Positions 16,658 through 25,069 of a DNA stretch of 64,000 bases are shown here, one piece after another. The stretch is taken from positions 54,577 to 118,576 of the forward strand of contig VGXM01000004.1 of NCBI GenBank assembly GCA_016873295.1, written 5' to 3'. The position numbers and the translations under genes are program-made. This stretch comes from Phycisphaerae bacterium (lineage in GTDB: Bacteria; Planctomycetota; Phycisphaerae; Phycisphaerales; UBA1924). How positions within the stretch are numbered: position 1 is the first letter of the stretch; every line of letters begins with the position of its first letter. The notes beneath the pieces are model-generated. The model searched no databases, was not told the DNA's origin, and saw nothing but the letters and a program-made list of their open reading frames with translations.

Positions 16658-18898
16658 TCACTTCGAGGCGTCGGTGCCCGCGGCGGAGATGGGCGTGGAC
16701 TCGGTGAAGAACGGGCCACCGGTCTGGGTGAAGGCGCCCTCGTACCGCGAGTTCAACGCCCCGGTCGGGAGGGGCTCGCCGCGCGGGAACTCGGCGAACC
16801 TCCTGGCGTAGGCCTGCTTGACGACCTCGACGGCCCAGAGGTGGCGCGGGTCGGTGCCGAGGGTCTTCGCGGCGGCCTTGGGGGTGCCGTCGTGTGGCGT
16901 GCCGGTGCCCGGCCTGGCTTCGAACCTGGTGTTGACGGCGCCGGAAGCGAAGGGCTCGCCCGGCGTGGCCTGCGAGCGGGTGTGCATGCCCGCCAGCACG
17001 TCGCGGATCAACTGGACCTCGTCCAGGCGGCGGTTGTCGGTGCGGGGCGTCGCGCCGCCGGGACGCGACTGGGCCTTGGCGTTGCTCTCGGCCTCGATGA
17101 TGTGGTCGAGCATCGAACGGCTCGGCCAGGTCTTGTCCGACCCGCCGATCTGCTCGAGCAGGGCCCGGGCGTCGGGCTGGTTCTTGCTCAGACGGAGCGA
17201 GTCGCGGAGCTTTTTGACGGCGGCCTCGGTGTTGCCCTCGGCGGCGAGGCGCTCGGCCTCGACGAGCCGCTGCCCGGTCATGCGCTCGCGGCTGAAGGGC
17301 AGCAGGCCCGAGCGCAGGCCCGCCTGGGCCCGCTCGACGGAGCGCGTGCCCTCGGCCCCCGTCACCGCCAGCTTGCTGTCGCTGACCACCGAGGGCGTGA
17401 TCAGGAAGATGATCTCGGTGCGGCGGTACTCGGTGTCGTGCCCGCGGAACGCCGCCCCGAGGATCGGGATGTCGCCCAGGATCGGCACCTGACGCCGCGA
17501 CGTCTCGTTGCTCTCGCGGAAGAGCCCGCCCAGCACCACCGTCTGCCCGTCGCGGACCATGACGTTGGTGGTCAGTTCGTTGGTGATCTCGTCGGGGATG
17601 GTCACGACGGCGCCGGTGGCGTCGGAGACCTCGCGGATGATGGCCTCCGAGACCTGCGGCTTGAGCTCGAGGCGGATGAAGCCGTCGTTGCTCACGAAGG
17701 GGCGGAAGGAGAGCTGGGTGCCCGTGTCGAGGAACTGCACGGTCTGGGTGGTGGTGGTGTCGTTGCTGGTGGTGCTCAGGTAGCCGACCTTCTTGCCGAC
17801 CAGGACCCGCCCGGGCATGCGGTTGAGGGTCAGGACCTTGGGGTTGGAGAGGATGGTGCTGTCCGTGACCTCGTCCAGGAGCTTGAGGAAGACGGCCAGC
17901 TCGCTGCCGACCACGCCCACCTTGAGCGTGCTCTTGCCGGCGGTGTTGCCGGGGGAGCTCACGACGGTTCGTGCGGCGTCGCCCCGCGGGAGCGCCGTCG
18001 CCCCACCGGGGGTGCTGCGGTTGGCGATGAGCGCATCGCTGCCCCGGAGGGGCCCGCCCCAGCCGACGAAGTCGTTGAAGTTGAGGTCGCCGATGAGCGC
18101 GAAGTCCACGCCGAACGCGTTCTCCTCGCCCACGTCCGCCTGGAGGATGGTCGCCTCGACGAGCACCTGCGAGGGGCGCGTGTCGAGCTCGCCCAGGAGC
18201 TTCTCGACCTCCGCGACGTTCTCGGGGTAGTCGGCGACGACCATGGTGCTCACGGCGGCGAACTCGTCGGCGCCGATCGGCGCCCCGGGGTTCGGGAACG
18301 ACGCGGTCTTGCCGTTGGTCTTGATCGACCCCTCCGCCGAGAGCATCTCCTTGACGAACTCGGCGGCGTCCACGGCGTTGAGGTAGTTGAGCGTGATCAC
18401 CTTGGAGACGCGCTGGCGGGCGGCCTTCTCGATGGCCTCCAGCTCCTCGAGCGTGCGCACGAAGATGAAGTTCCCGCGCTCCTCGTACCCGTACCCGTTG
18501 ATGTGAAGGATGGCGTCCAGGGCCTCGTAGAACGTCACGCCGTAGAGGTCCGCCGTGACCTTGGCCGAGACGTTCTTGCTGGCGACGATGTTGCGCTGGC
18601 TCTGGATGCTGAGCATCTGCAGGACCGTGCGCAGATCCTCGTCGTTGACGTGCAGGTCGACGAGGTTGTTGGGGTCGACGCGGACGACCTGCCCGTTCCC
18701 GGGGACGCCGCCCAGCTCCATGGGGTCGCGGACGCCCGCGGGCGGGGCGTCGGCGGGGGGCGTGCCGAAGCTCACCGGCGCCGGGGGCGTCTGCCCGAAG
18801 GCGATCGTGGTGCCGGCCAGGGCGGCCAGGATGGAGGCCGGGACCGACACTCGATGGACCGGCCGACCGCCTGCGTGAGCCTTGTTCTTGGTGAGCAT
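16658..18898 (-). CDS. Secretin (GspD/PilQ family) with a C-terminal extension
   Basis: A 746-residue outer-membrane secretin. A signal peptide (ends near TIAFGQ) is followed by an STN-like N-domain (LVDLHVNDEDLRTVLQMLS...GYGYEERGNFIFVRT), an N1-type ring-building domain (SKVITLNYLNAVDAAEFVKEML) and the secretin pore domain with QVLVEATILQADVGEENAFG, ILSNPKVLTLNRMPGRVLVGKKVGYL and VPILGDIPILGAAFRGHDTEYRRTEIIFLITP. About 190 further residues follow: a helical TPR-like part and two related segments GEPFASGAVNTRFE and GEPLPTGALNSRYE. The start has AGACGAGG upstream. Together with the neighbouring pseudopilins it forms the core of a type II secretion or type IV pilus-like machine; ATPase and platform genes are not in this window. 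Confidence 0.93.
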   Translation of the reverse strand: MLTKNKAHAGGRPVHRVSVPASILAALAGTTIAFGQTPPAPVSFGTPPADAPPAGVRDPMELGGVPGNGQVVRVDPNNLVDLHVNDEDLRTVLQMLSIQSQRNIVASKNVSAKVTADLYGVTFYEALDAILHINGYGYEERGNFIFVRTLEELEAIEKAARQRVSKVITLNYLNAVDAAEFVKEMLSAEGSIKTNGKTASFPNPGAPIGADEFAAVSTMVVADYPENVAEVEKLLGELDTRPSQVLVEATILQADVGEENAFGVDFALIGDLNFNDFVGWGGPLRGSDALIANRSTPGGATALPRGDAARTVVSSPGNTAGKSTLKVGVVGSELAVFLKLLDEVTDSTILSNPKVLTLNRMPGRVLVGKKVGYLSTTSNDTTTTQTVQFLDTGTQLSFRPFVSNDGFIRLELKPQVSEAIIREVSDATGAVVTIPDEITNELTTNVMVRDGQTVVLGGLFRESNETSRRQVPILGDIPILGAAFRGHDTEYRRTEIIFLITPSVVSDSKLAVTGAEGTRSVERAQAGLRSGLLPFSRERMTGQRLVEAERLAAEGNTEAAVKKLRDSLRLSKNQPDARALLEQIGGSDKTWPSRSMLDHIIEAESNAKAQSRPGGATPRTDNRRLDEVQLIRDVLAGMHTRSQATPGEPFASGAVNTRFEARPGTGTPHDGTPKAAAKTLGTDPRHLWAVEVVKQAYARRFAEFPRGEPLPTGALNSRYEGAFTQTGGPFFTESTPISAAGTDASK

Positions 18899-19188
18899 GC
18901 TGGAACCTCGTCTGATGGATGTGCGTCCGTGGATCCGATCGGCCGTCCGGTCTCCCCCTCCGGGCCCGGCGTGGGCCTCCCGCGCCCGGGTCCGACGGCC
19001 CGAGGCGGGGCGGCTCCCCGTAGTTCGTCTCTTTCCAGACCTGACTTCGTGCGGGCATCCACAACGGGCCCGCGCCTGGCCCGCGTCACCCGCCGATCCC
19101 GCAAGGGCCGCACGCGGGCGGCCGGGGCGCACCCGCGGCGCGGGGTCGGTAGTCCATGAGGTCACGGGAAGGCCCGCGTCCGGGGCGC

Positions 19189-19422
19189 TCAGCGCGGGTC
19201 GGCGCGGGAAGGCTCCGGAGGGCCCGCCTGGGGGCGTTCGACCGGGCCGGACTGGGGCTCGGCCAGCACCGAGCGGGGCACCTGGGCAACGATGCGGAGC
19301 TTGACCCAGATCAAGAGGCCGGCGGCGGCGACGGTCGCCAGGACGAGCACGCGGGACAGACGGGCGCCCCTGGACGGGACGCGGCGTGCGGGCGCGGCGG
19401 GGATCGGTGCGGGGTCTGCCAT
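19189..19422 (-). CDS. Small single-pass membrane protein of the secretion operon
   Basis: A 77-residue protein with a basic Pro/Ala-rich N-terminus, one transmembrane segment (VLVLATVAAAGLLIWVKL near residues 26-43) and a Pro-rich tail. It lies 21 bp after a pseudopilin gene and before the secretin gene on the same strand, so it is probably co-transcribed. No family is recognised; position and topology recall the small bitopic proteins (GspC/PilP-like) that join inner-membrane parts to the secretin, but it is too short to assign. No clear Shine-Dalgarno was seen. Confidence 0.55.
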   Translation of the reverse strand: MADPAPIPAAPARRVPSRGARLSRVLVLATVAAAGLLIWVKLRIVAQVPRSVLAEPQSGPVERPQAGPPEPSRADPR

Positions 19423-19443
19423 GGTCTGAGAACTCGCTGGTGT

Positions 19444-19962
19444 TCAGCTGCCCGGGACAGGGGGGGGCGGATCGAGGCGGGTCACGGTGACGCGGCCCGT
19501 GTATCCCTCGACGTCGACGCGGAAGGCCTGCGTGCCGCCCTCGATGGTGACGGAGCCGGTGGGGGCGGGGGTGGTGCCGCCGGGCGCGGTGACGGGGGCG
19601 CCGAGTTCGTCGAAGATGAGGGTGGTGCCGCCGGCGAAGTCGACGCCGGAGATCCGGGAGTCGCCGAACTCGCCTCCGCGGAACTGCGTCTCCCAGAGCC
19701 GATCGAGGCTCGGGTCGATCTGGGCGCCGCGGACCTCGACGGTCACGTAGCGGTTGTCGGATGGGAAGAAGACGATGGCGCGGCCCTGCTGGTAGGCCAC
19801 GGCGTCGGACTGGGCGACGGTGATGTCGGAGACGACGGTGCGGACGGCGGCCTGGACGCGCAGCACGTCGGTGGACCGCATGTTGGGGACGATCATGGCC
19901 GCCGCGATCCCCAGGATCACGACCAGCACGAGCACCTCGATCAGCGTGTAGCCGGACCGCAC
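19444..19962 (-). CDS. Pseudopilin, GspH-like
   Basis: A 172-residue pseudopilin with leader MRSG then YTLIEVLVLVVILGIAAAMIVPNM. The Glu5 of the mature protein, needed for assembly, is present, while residue 1 is Tyr instead of the usual Phe. The body (VVSDITVAQSDAVAYQQGRAIVFFPSDNRYVTVEV ... GTTLIFDELGAPV) has the beta-rich layout of GspH/FimT minor pseudopilins. GTG 19962 is preferred because AGGAGGAG precedes it and it gives a short standard leader; ATG 19983 would add seven acidic residues. It overlaps no neighbour and lies 31 bp from the preceding gene. Confidence 0.85.
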   Translation of the reverse strand: MRSGYTLIEVLVLVVILGIAAAMIVPNMRSTDVLRVQAAVRTVVSDITVAQSDAVAYQQGRAIVFFPSDNRYVTVEVRGAQIDPSLDRLWETQFRGGEFGDSRISGVDFAGGTTLIFDELGAPVTAPGGTTPAPTGSVTIEGGTQAFRVDVEGYTGRVTVTRLDPPPPVPGS

Positions 19963-19993
19963 AGGCTCCTCCTCATGGCCCACGCCGGGTCGA

Positions 19994-20317
19994 TCACTCT
20001 CCGTCCTTCTTGGACGCGGGCATTTCCTTGACGCGCACGTCGATCCCCGCCCGCAGGGCCGCGTCGAGGCGGTCGAGGCGGGCGGTGATCTCCTTGAGCT
20101 GGGTGATCATGATCTTGCGCTGCTCGGCGGCGCTGATGCGGGCCGCGGCCCCGGTCTCGTCCTGGTCCGCGGGCGGGGCGCCGCGCACGACCGACGACGA
20201 GCCCTGGGCCAGGCTCACGCTCGAGGATCGCTCGGTGTCGAACCGCCCGACGACGAGCACGGCCAGGAGGACCGCGATCACGGTGGCGAGGGCGTTGTGG
20301 TAGCGGTGCGTGCGCAT
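19994..20317 (-). CDS. Small membrane-anchored coiled-coil protein of the secretion operon
   Basis: A 107-residue protein with an N-terminal membrane anchor (ALATVIAVLLAVLVVGRF near residues 9-26) and a C-terminal helical segment with heptad-like spacing (MITQLKEITARLDRLDAALRAG). GGAGG lies five bases before ATG 20317. It sits between two pseudopilin genes on the same strand, so a structural role in the secretion apparatus is likely. No named family is recognised. Confidence 0.72.
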   Translation of the reverse strand: MRTHRYHNALATVIAVLLAVLVVGRFDTERSSSVSLAQGSSSVVRGAPPADQDETGAAARISAAEQRKIMITQLKEITARLDRLDAALRAGIDVRVKEMPASKKDGE

Positions 20318-20389
20318 GGCGGAACCTCCGGCGGGGACGCGAGAGTCCTCCCCCAACCGCATCGGTCCGGGCGGGGGGGCGGAACAGGG

Positions 20390-20815
20390 TCAGCGGGCGA
20401 AGGCGTTGTCGCTCCCGTCGAACCCGGCCGCCCAGACGCGCCCGGTCGCCGGGTCGAACACCCAGCCATAACCCGAGTGGTACAGGGTGTCGGGGGAGTC
20501 GCGCAGGATGACGTGGGTTCGGGCGTTGCCCTGGACCCAGTTATTGACCGGCGCCTCGGGCAGGTAGCGCTGGCTCGTGAGGGCGGCCCAGTCGGTGGGC
20601 CCCGCCTGGCCGATCGGGGGCCACTGGTTGCTGTGGCGCACGAAGTAGACGTCGACGGCGCGGCGGATCTTGCTGAGTTGATCGACGGTCCCGGTGCGCT
20701 GCGCGTCCGCGGTGGCGCCGACGAACTGCGGGACGACGGCGGCGGCCAGGATCCCCAGGATGACGACGACGATCAGGATCTCGACCATCGTGAATGCCCG
20801 GGCCTGGCGACGCAT
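20390..20815 (-). CDS. Pseudopilin, GspG-like (type II secretion)
   Basis: A 141-residue major-pseudopilin-like protein: MRRQARA then FTMVEILIVVVILGILAAAVVPQF, with Glu5 present and prepilin cleavage before Phe (Ala rather than Gly at position -1, which is unusual but tolerated). The globular part has the GspG-like features of a short alpha/beta domain ending in GYGWVFDPATGRVWAAG. It is the second gene of the operon. Phrases such as YLPEAPVNNW are typical of GspG C-terminal loops. Confidence 0.88.
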   Translation of the reverse strand: MRRQARAFTMVEILIVVVILGILAAAVVPQFVGATADAQRTGTVDQLSKIRRAVDVYFVRHSNQWPPIGQAGPTDWAALTSQRYLPEAPVNNWVQGNARTHVILRDSPDTLYHSGYGWVFDPATGRVWAAGFDGSDNAFAR

Positions 20816-20902
20816 CGATCCCTCCCCGCGGTTCGAGTCCCGATGGGCGTGGAAGGCGGAGAGCTCTCTTCCGAGAGCCCTCCGCGATGAGTGACGGACG
20901 GA

Positions 20903-21352
20903 TCAGTCGGCGGGGTTGGACGAGACGCGGCTGGTGGTCTCGTTGAAGTTGGAGGCGTAGAGGTTGCTGGGAAGGAGGGGCGAGGCCGCGGCCGAGGTGG
21001 TGAAGACCCAGGCGGCGTTGGCCGAGCCCGTGGAGTCGGCGACCGTGATCGAGGTGGGGCCGCCCGCGCCGGTGAAGGCCGGGTTCTTCGGCGCCGCCTT
21101 GATGTACCCGCCCGTGATGAGCGTGTCCCAGAACGTGGCGGCCGGGGGATACGCGCCGTTGTTGCGGGCCGCGTACAGCTCGATCTGGTTCTGCAGCGTC
21201 TTGAGCTGCGACTGGATGTTGCCGCCCTGAGCGTCCTGCGTCGCGTTCGTGAACTGGGGCACCACGATGGCGGCCAGGATGCCCAGGATCACGACGACGA
21301 TGAGGATCTCGACGAGCGTAAAGGCCTTCGAAATGGTCCGACGATTGCGCAT
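20903..21352 (-). CDS. Pseudopilin, GspG-like, first gene of the secretion operon
   Basis: A 149-residue protein with leader MRNRRTISKA then FTLVEILIVVVILGILAAIVVPQF, Glu5 present and again Ala before the cleavage site. The C-terminal domain (QSQLKTLQNQIELYAARNNGAYP, FWDTLITGGYIKAAPKNPAF) is of the GspG/PulG kind. ATG 21352 is chosen since AAGGAG lies nine bases upstream; the TTG three codons earlier overlaps that site. It opens a run of same-strand genes reaching to the secretin and TPR genes. It is similar to the next pseudopilin, suggesting duplication. Confidence 0.88.
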   Translation of the reverse strand: MRNRRTISKAFTLVEILIVVVILGILAAIVVPQFTNATQDAQGGNIQSQLKTLQNQIELYAARNNGAYPPAATFWDTLITGGYIKAAPKNPAFTGAGGPTSITVADSTGSANAAWVFTTSAAASPLLPSNLYASNFNETTSRVSSNPAD

Positions 21353-21759
21353 GCGCTCCAACTCCTTGTGAACCGCGATCCCGCACGATCGGCCCCCGGA
21401 GGTCGCTCCGGACTCCGACCCGCGCGCCCGACCGCGGTTCTGGACCGCCGGGCACGCTTGGCGATGGGCGGGTGTACATCCCGCCCATGCCCACTCCGCC
21501 CAGGGACGCCTCCTCCGCGCCCCTGGGTGATCGAGCGGCGGCGTGCGGGCACACCCCGCGCCAAGCCGGCCGCTCGCGGTCCCTCATCGGCGACCGGCTC
21601 CACGCGGTGCACCGCCGCCCCCGCGAGCAGGGGGGAGCGGCGACCGATGCGTCCGGGTGTGCCGACTGGTCGCGGAATGCGGGCGGCGCGAACGTCCCTT
21701 AGCGCGGGCGTGAGAACCACGTGTCAAGGGAAGCCGGCGGCCCCGGGAGGGCCGGAACG
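21353..21759. other. Intergenic region upstream of the secretion operon, with a stem-loop
   Basis: No gene is supported in this stretch. It should hold the promoter of the secretion operon. A perfect 9-bp inverted repeat ATGGGCGGG / CCCGCCCAT (21464-21472 and 21480-21488) with a TGTACAT loop lies about 115 bp upstream of the first pseudopilin and could be an operator or a leader hairpin. Confidence 0.45.
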
Positions 21760-21792
21760 AAAAAAGGCCCGGGAACCTGGGGTTCCCGGGCC
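21760..21792 (-). terminator. Rho-independent terminator after the HEAT-like protein gene
   Basis: On the minus strand a 12-bp perfect stem GGCCCGGGAACC / GGTTCCCGGGCC (21792-21781 with 21777-21766) with a 3-nt loop is followed by TTTTTT (21765-21760). It begins about 20 bp after the upstream gene's stop codon. Confidence 0.93.
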
Positions 21793-21812
21793 CTGGGTCT
21801 CGGGGGTGCTGA

Positions 21813-24008
21813 CTATCGCGCGGCGCGGCGCTGGCCGGAGATCACCGGGAGCAGGTCCGCGTTGTTCAGATTGAGGGCGCCGACGAGCGCGGCGGTGGCG
21901 GTCGCGTCCTCGGACGGCGTCGCGGGATCGGCGGCGAGGGCGAGCAGCCGCGAGACCTGCCGAGCCTCGAGGTTGTTCCCGAAGCGGCGGGCGGACGCGG
22001 TCGCCTTGCCCATGATCGCGACGCGCTCGGCGCCCGACGCGCTCAACCCCGCGTCGACCAGGGCCACCTGCGCCCGGGCCTCGCTGAGGTACGAGAGGAC
22101 CTCGGCGACGAGCATGCGCGTCTCGCCCTTGGGCGATCCGAGCGCCGCCACCAGCGCCCCGGCCGCCTCGTTGACGCTGAACACCGTCGAGCCTGAGAGC
22201 ACGAGGTCGCGCATGGCGGCCAGGGCACGCCGGGCGTAGTCGGCGGCCTCGCCCTCGGTGATGGGCCCGCCCGAGGCCCGCTCGACGAGCGACTCGGCGG
22301 CGCGGAGCGTCATGGCCTGGTCGAGCGCCATGGGGCGCACCGCGATCCAGCCCTCGCCCTCGTAGCGGCGCTGGAGCACGGGGGCCGCGTCCAGCCCGAC
22401 CATGGCCAGCACGGGGCTGGCGGCGAGCTTGGCGTGCCCGCGCACCGAGTCGATCGTCGCGCCCAGCCGCTCGGCGTCCAGGCCCGTGACCATGACCAGG
22501 TCGACGGCGGGCGCCTCGGAGACCGGGATCGCGACGTCGCCCAGCGTGGCGCCGAAGGGCAGGACGGTGAACCCGCCCTTCTCGATGACCCCGCGGTACG
22601 ACTGGTACTCCTCGTTGTTGCGGGCCATGATCAGGGCGAAGCGCTGGGCCGCGTTCCCGAGCGCCGAGGCGAGGGTCGGAACCACGCGGTCGGAGCCGGG
22701 GAACGCCTCGCGGGCCTGGCTCGCCGCCAACGCCAACGACGTCTCGATCTGCACGCGGCGGTTGGGGTACAGCAGGGCCTCGCCCACGGGGCGGCGGGCC
22801 GCGTCGGCGCCGAAGAGGCTCGAGGCGCCGGCGGTCTGCTCCACCGCCGCGAGCGCCCGGCGGACCAGCGGCGTGTCCCGGGTGTCCAGCCCGCGGGCCA
22901 GAACCTCTTGGCTGACGGCGGGCCCGGCGGCGACGGCGTAGTACATGGCCTCGCGCATGTCCGGTCCGTACGCCGGGTTGTCGTACCCGGGCGTCGTGTC
23001 GATCTCGCGCCGGAAGTTGGACGCGACCCACAGGGCCAGCGCGTCGCGTGAGCCGGGCAGGAGCTCCAGGGCCCGGCGCGACAGACGCATCGCCATCGCC
23101 TCGTGAAAGACCGGGGTCGCGATCGCCTGCATCACCAGCCCGGTCTTGGGCTGGTGGCTCCACAGAAGCTGGAAGTCCTCGCGGGGGAAGCTGGTGACCT
23201 CGCTCTTGTGGGCGTAGTAGGCGTCGGCGAGCTGGTAATACAGGATCGCCGGGGCGTCGACCGAGGCGGTCCCGGCCAGGCGCTCGATGGCCCGGGCGCA
23301 GGCGGCCTTGGCGCCCGCCGAGCCGCTCGACGCGGCCAGGTCGGCCAGGTACGGCAGGCTCGTGCGGTAGGGGATCAGCCCGAGCACGTTCGCGACCGTC
23401 TCCTGCTCGGTCGCGCCTAGGCCCATCATGGCGGTGCACAGCGGGGCGATCGCCTGCCGGCCCATGTCGATCAGCACGCGCTGGGCCTCGGCGGCCAGCG
23501 CGGGGTTGTTCTTGTCGAGCAACGCCTCGAGCAACTGGGGCGTGGCGTACTCGCCGGCGTAGATCAGGCGGGCCCGGGCGTCGAGCTTCCCGCGGAGCGT
23601 GCCCGTCAGGGCCGCCACGTTCTTGCGGATCTGCTCCGGGTCGCGGGCCGCCGCCAGCATGCCGGCCTCGAACGCCTTGAGCATGGACGCCGCGATCGGC
23701 TCCAGCGCGGGCACGCGCATGGCCCGGGCCATGGTGTCGTTGAAGCGCATGGGGTCGCGGCTGGTCTCGACGAGCCTGACGAAGTCGGCCGGCTTGAGCC
23801 CGCGGCGGATCAGCTCCTGGCCCAGGGCGGCGGCGGCGTCGTGGCGGTCGATGCGCACGAAGTGCGAGAAGTCCTCGAGGAGCGCCTGGTTGGTCGGGCC
23901 CGCGTCCTGGGCCTGGGCCGGGGCCGCGACGGCGAGCCCGGCGGCGAGCACCGCGGCCACGAGTCCCTTGTTCCACGCCGACCGCCGACCAACGCTGATG
24001 TGCGTCAC
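21813..24008 (-). CDS. Large secreted helical-repeat (HEAT-like) protein
   Basis: A 731-residue exported protein. The signal peptide runs to about residue 34 (GLVAAVLAAGLAVAAPAQAQ). The rest is a series of paired helices, such as LLEALLDKNNPALAAEAQRVLIDMGRQAIAPLCTAMMG, which look like HEAT repeats, plus a middle segment with alternating strands (VIEKGGFTVLPFGATLGDVAIPVSEAPAVDLVMVTGL) that resembles a receiver-like alpha/beta fold. GTG 24008 is chosen for AAGGAG upstream. It has its own promoter and a strong terminator, so it is monocistronic. Function unknown; a periplasmic scaffold is a guess. Confidence 0.82.
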   Translation of the reverse strand: MTHISVGRRSAWNKGLVAAVLAAGLAVAAPAQAQDAGPTNQALLEDFSHFVRIDRHDAAAALGQELIRRGLKPADFVRLVETSRDPMRFNDTMARAMRVPALEPIAASMLKAFEAGMLAAARDPEQIRKNVAALTGTLRGKLDARARLIYAGEYATPQLLEALLDKNNPALAAEAQRVLIDMGRQAIAPLCTAMMGLGATEQETVANVLGLIPYRTSLPYLADLAASSGSAGAKAACARAIERLAGTASVDAPAILYYQLADAYYAHKSEVTSFPREDFQLLWSHQPKTGLVMQAIATPVFHEAMAMRLSRRALELLPGSRDALALWVASNFRREIDTTPGYDNPAYGPDMREAMYYAVAAGPAVSQEVLARGLDTRDTPLVRRALAAVEQTAGASSLFGADAARRPVGEALLYPNRRVQIETSLALAASQAREAFPGSDRVVPTLASALGNAAQRFALIMARNNEEYQSYRGVIEKGGFTVLPFGATLGDVAIPVSEAPAVDLVMVTGLDAERLGATIDSVRGHAKLAASPVLAMVGLDAAPVLQRRYEGEGWIAVRPMALDQAMTLRAAESLVERASGGPITEGEAADYARRALAAMRDLVLSGSTVFSVNEAAGALVAALGSPKGETRMLVAEVLSYLSEARAQVALVDAGLSASGAERVAIMGKATASARRFGNNLEARQVSRLLALAADPATPSEDATATAALVGALNLNNADLLPVISGQRRAAR

Positions 24009-24136
24009 GATCTGCTCCTTTGCCGGGCCGACGGCCCGCCCGACTCCTGCCCCGCCTGAGGCCGACCGCAACCAAGGCCCGGCCCGTTCGACGGGACCCG
24101 AACCTTAGACGCACCGGCTCCCCACCGCAGGGCGGC

Positions 24137-24166
24137 ACTTTACAGGGTTTCGGACGCGGCTGTCAA
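24137..24166 (-). promoter_or_regulatory. Sigma70-type promoter of the HEAT-like protein gene
   Basis: On the minus strand a perfect -35 TTGACA (24166-24161), an 18-bp spacer and TG-extended -10 TAAAGT (24142-24137) stand out from the GC-rich surroundings. The leader to GTG 24008 would be about 120 nt. The same -10 hexamer occurs in front of recA. Confidence 0.65.
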
Positions 24167-24360
24167 ACCCGCCCGGCGATCGGGGCGGACCCCGGGGAGG
24201 GTCCCAGAAGCGGAACTTGCCGATCCAGACGCGCAGGGCGTCAAGATCGGTGCCGGATGCGTCGATCTCCCAGTCCGACCGCCCCACCGCCCTTCCGGGG
24301 CAACTGTGGGGCTCGGACCGAGGGGAACCCCAAGGGGCGGAACGCCGCCGAGGTGAGATG

Positions 24361-24939
24361 ATGGCCATCGAGAAGGAAGTGCTGACCACCGGCGAGGTCG
24401 CCAAGATCTGCAACGTGGCGCCGCGCACGGTCTCCAAGTGGTTCGACTCCGGCTCCCTCAAGGGGTACCGGATCCCGGGCTCGCGCGACCGGCGCATCCC
24501 CTCCGCCGAGCTGATCCGCTTCATGCGGGCCCACAACATCCCGCTGGACGGCATCGCCTCGGGGCGCACACGCGTGCTGATCGTCGACCCGGACAAGGAG
24601 ATCGCCGACCCCCTCCACCAGGTCCTCTCGCAGCAGACCAGCTACGAGGTCCGCTCCTGCACCTCCTCCTTCCAGGCCGGGATGGAGTGCGAGAAGTTCC
24701 GACCCCACGTCCTGCTCGTCGACCTGCACATCGGCGACGGGGACGCCAAGGCCCTGGCCGACATGGTCCGCAACAACGAGCACCTGCAGTTCACGCGCGT
24801 GGTGGCCATGTCCAACAAGCTGACCGACGGGCAGGCCGCCGGGCTCCGCGGGGCCGGGTTCGACGGCTTCCTCAAGAAGCCCTTCCAGGTCCGCCAGGTC
24901 GTCGAGGCCATCGAGCAGGCGACCAACGTCGCGGCGTGA
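24361..24939 (+). CDS. Helix-turn-helix / receiver domain fusion regulator
   Basis: A 192-residue regulator in which the order of domains is reversed compared with common response regulators. Residues 7-60 form a MerR/excisionase-type winged HTH (LTTGEVAKICNVAPRTVSKWFDSGSLKGYRIPGSRDRRIP). Residues 70-185 form a CheY-like receiver (VLIVDPDKEIADPL, VLLVDLHIGDGDAKAL with the phospho-acceptor Asp, VVAMSNKLTDG, FDGFLKKPFQ with the conserved Lys). The first acidic pair is D-P-D, so the Mg site is slightly atypical. ATG 24361 has GAGGTGAG at proper spacing. No kinase gene is adjacent. The gap of 352 bp upstream, shared with the divergent HEAT-like gene, is otherwise empty apart from that gene's promoter. 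Confidence 0.88.
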   Translation: MAIEKEVLTTGEVAKICNVAPRTVSKWFDSGSLKGYRIPGSRDRRIPSAELIRFMRAHNIPLDGIASGRTRVLIVDPDKEIADPLHQVLSQQTSYEVRSCTSSFQAGMECEKFRPHVLLVDLHIGDGDAKALADMVRNNEHLQFTRVVAMSNKLTDGQAAGLRGAGFDGFLKKPFQVRQVVEAIEQATNVAA

Positions 24940-24960
24940 CCAGGCCTCCCCAAGACACAA

Positions 24961-24995
24961 GGGGCCCGGGTGCGTTTCCGGGCCCCTGCTGTTTT
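24961..24995 (+). terminator. Rho-independent terminator of the HTH-receiver gene
   Basis: A 9-bp perfect stem GGGGCCCGG / CCGGGCCCC (24961-24969, 24978-24986) followed by TGCTGTTTT. It lies 22 bp after the stop codon. Confidence 0.82.
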
Positions 24996-25069
24996 CCAAT
25001 CGACCGCGCCACCCATGGTCGATGCGGCCCGCGGCTTGACGATCTGGAGGTCGCCGGAGAGCCGCCGGA

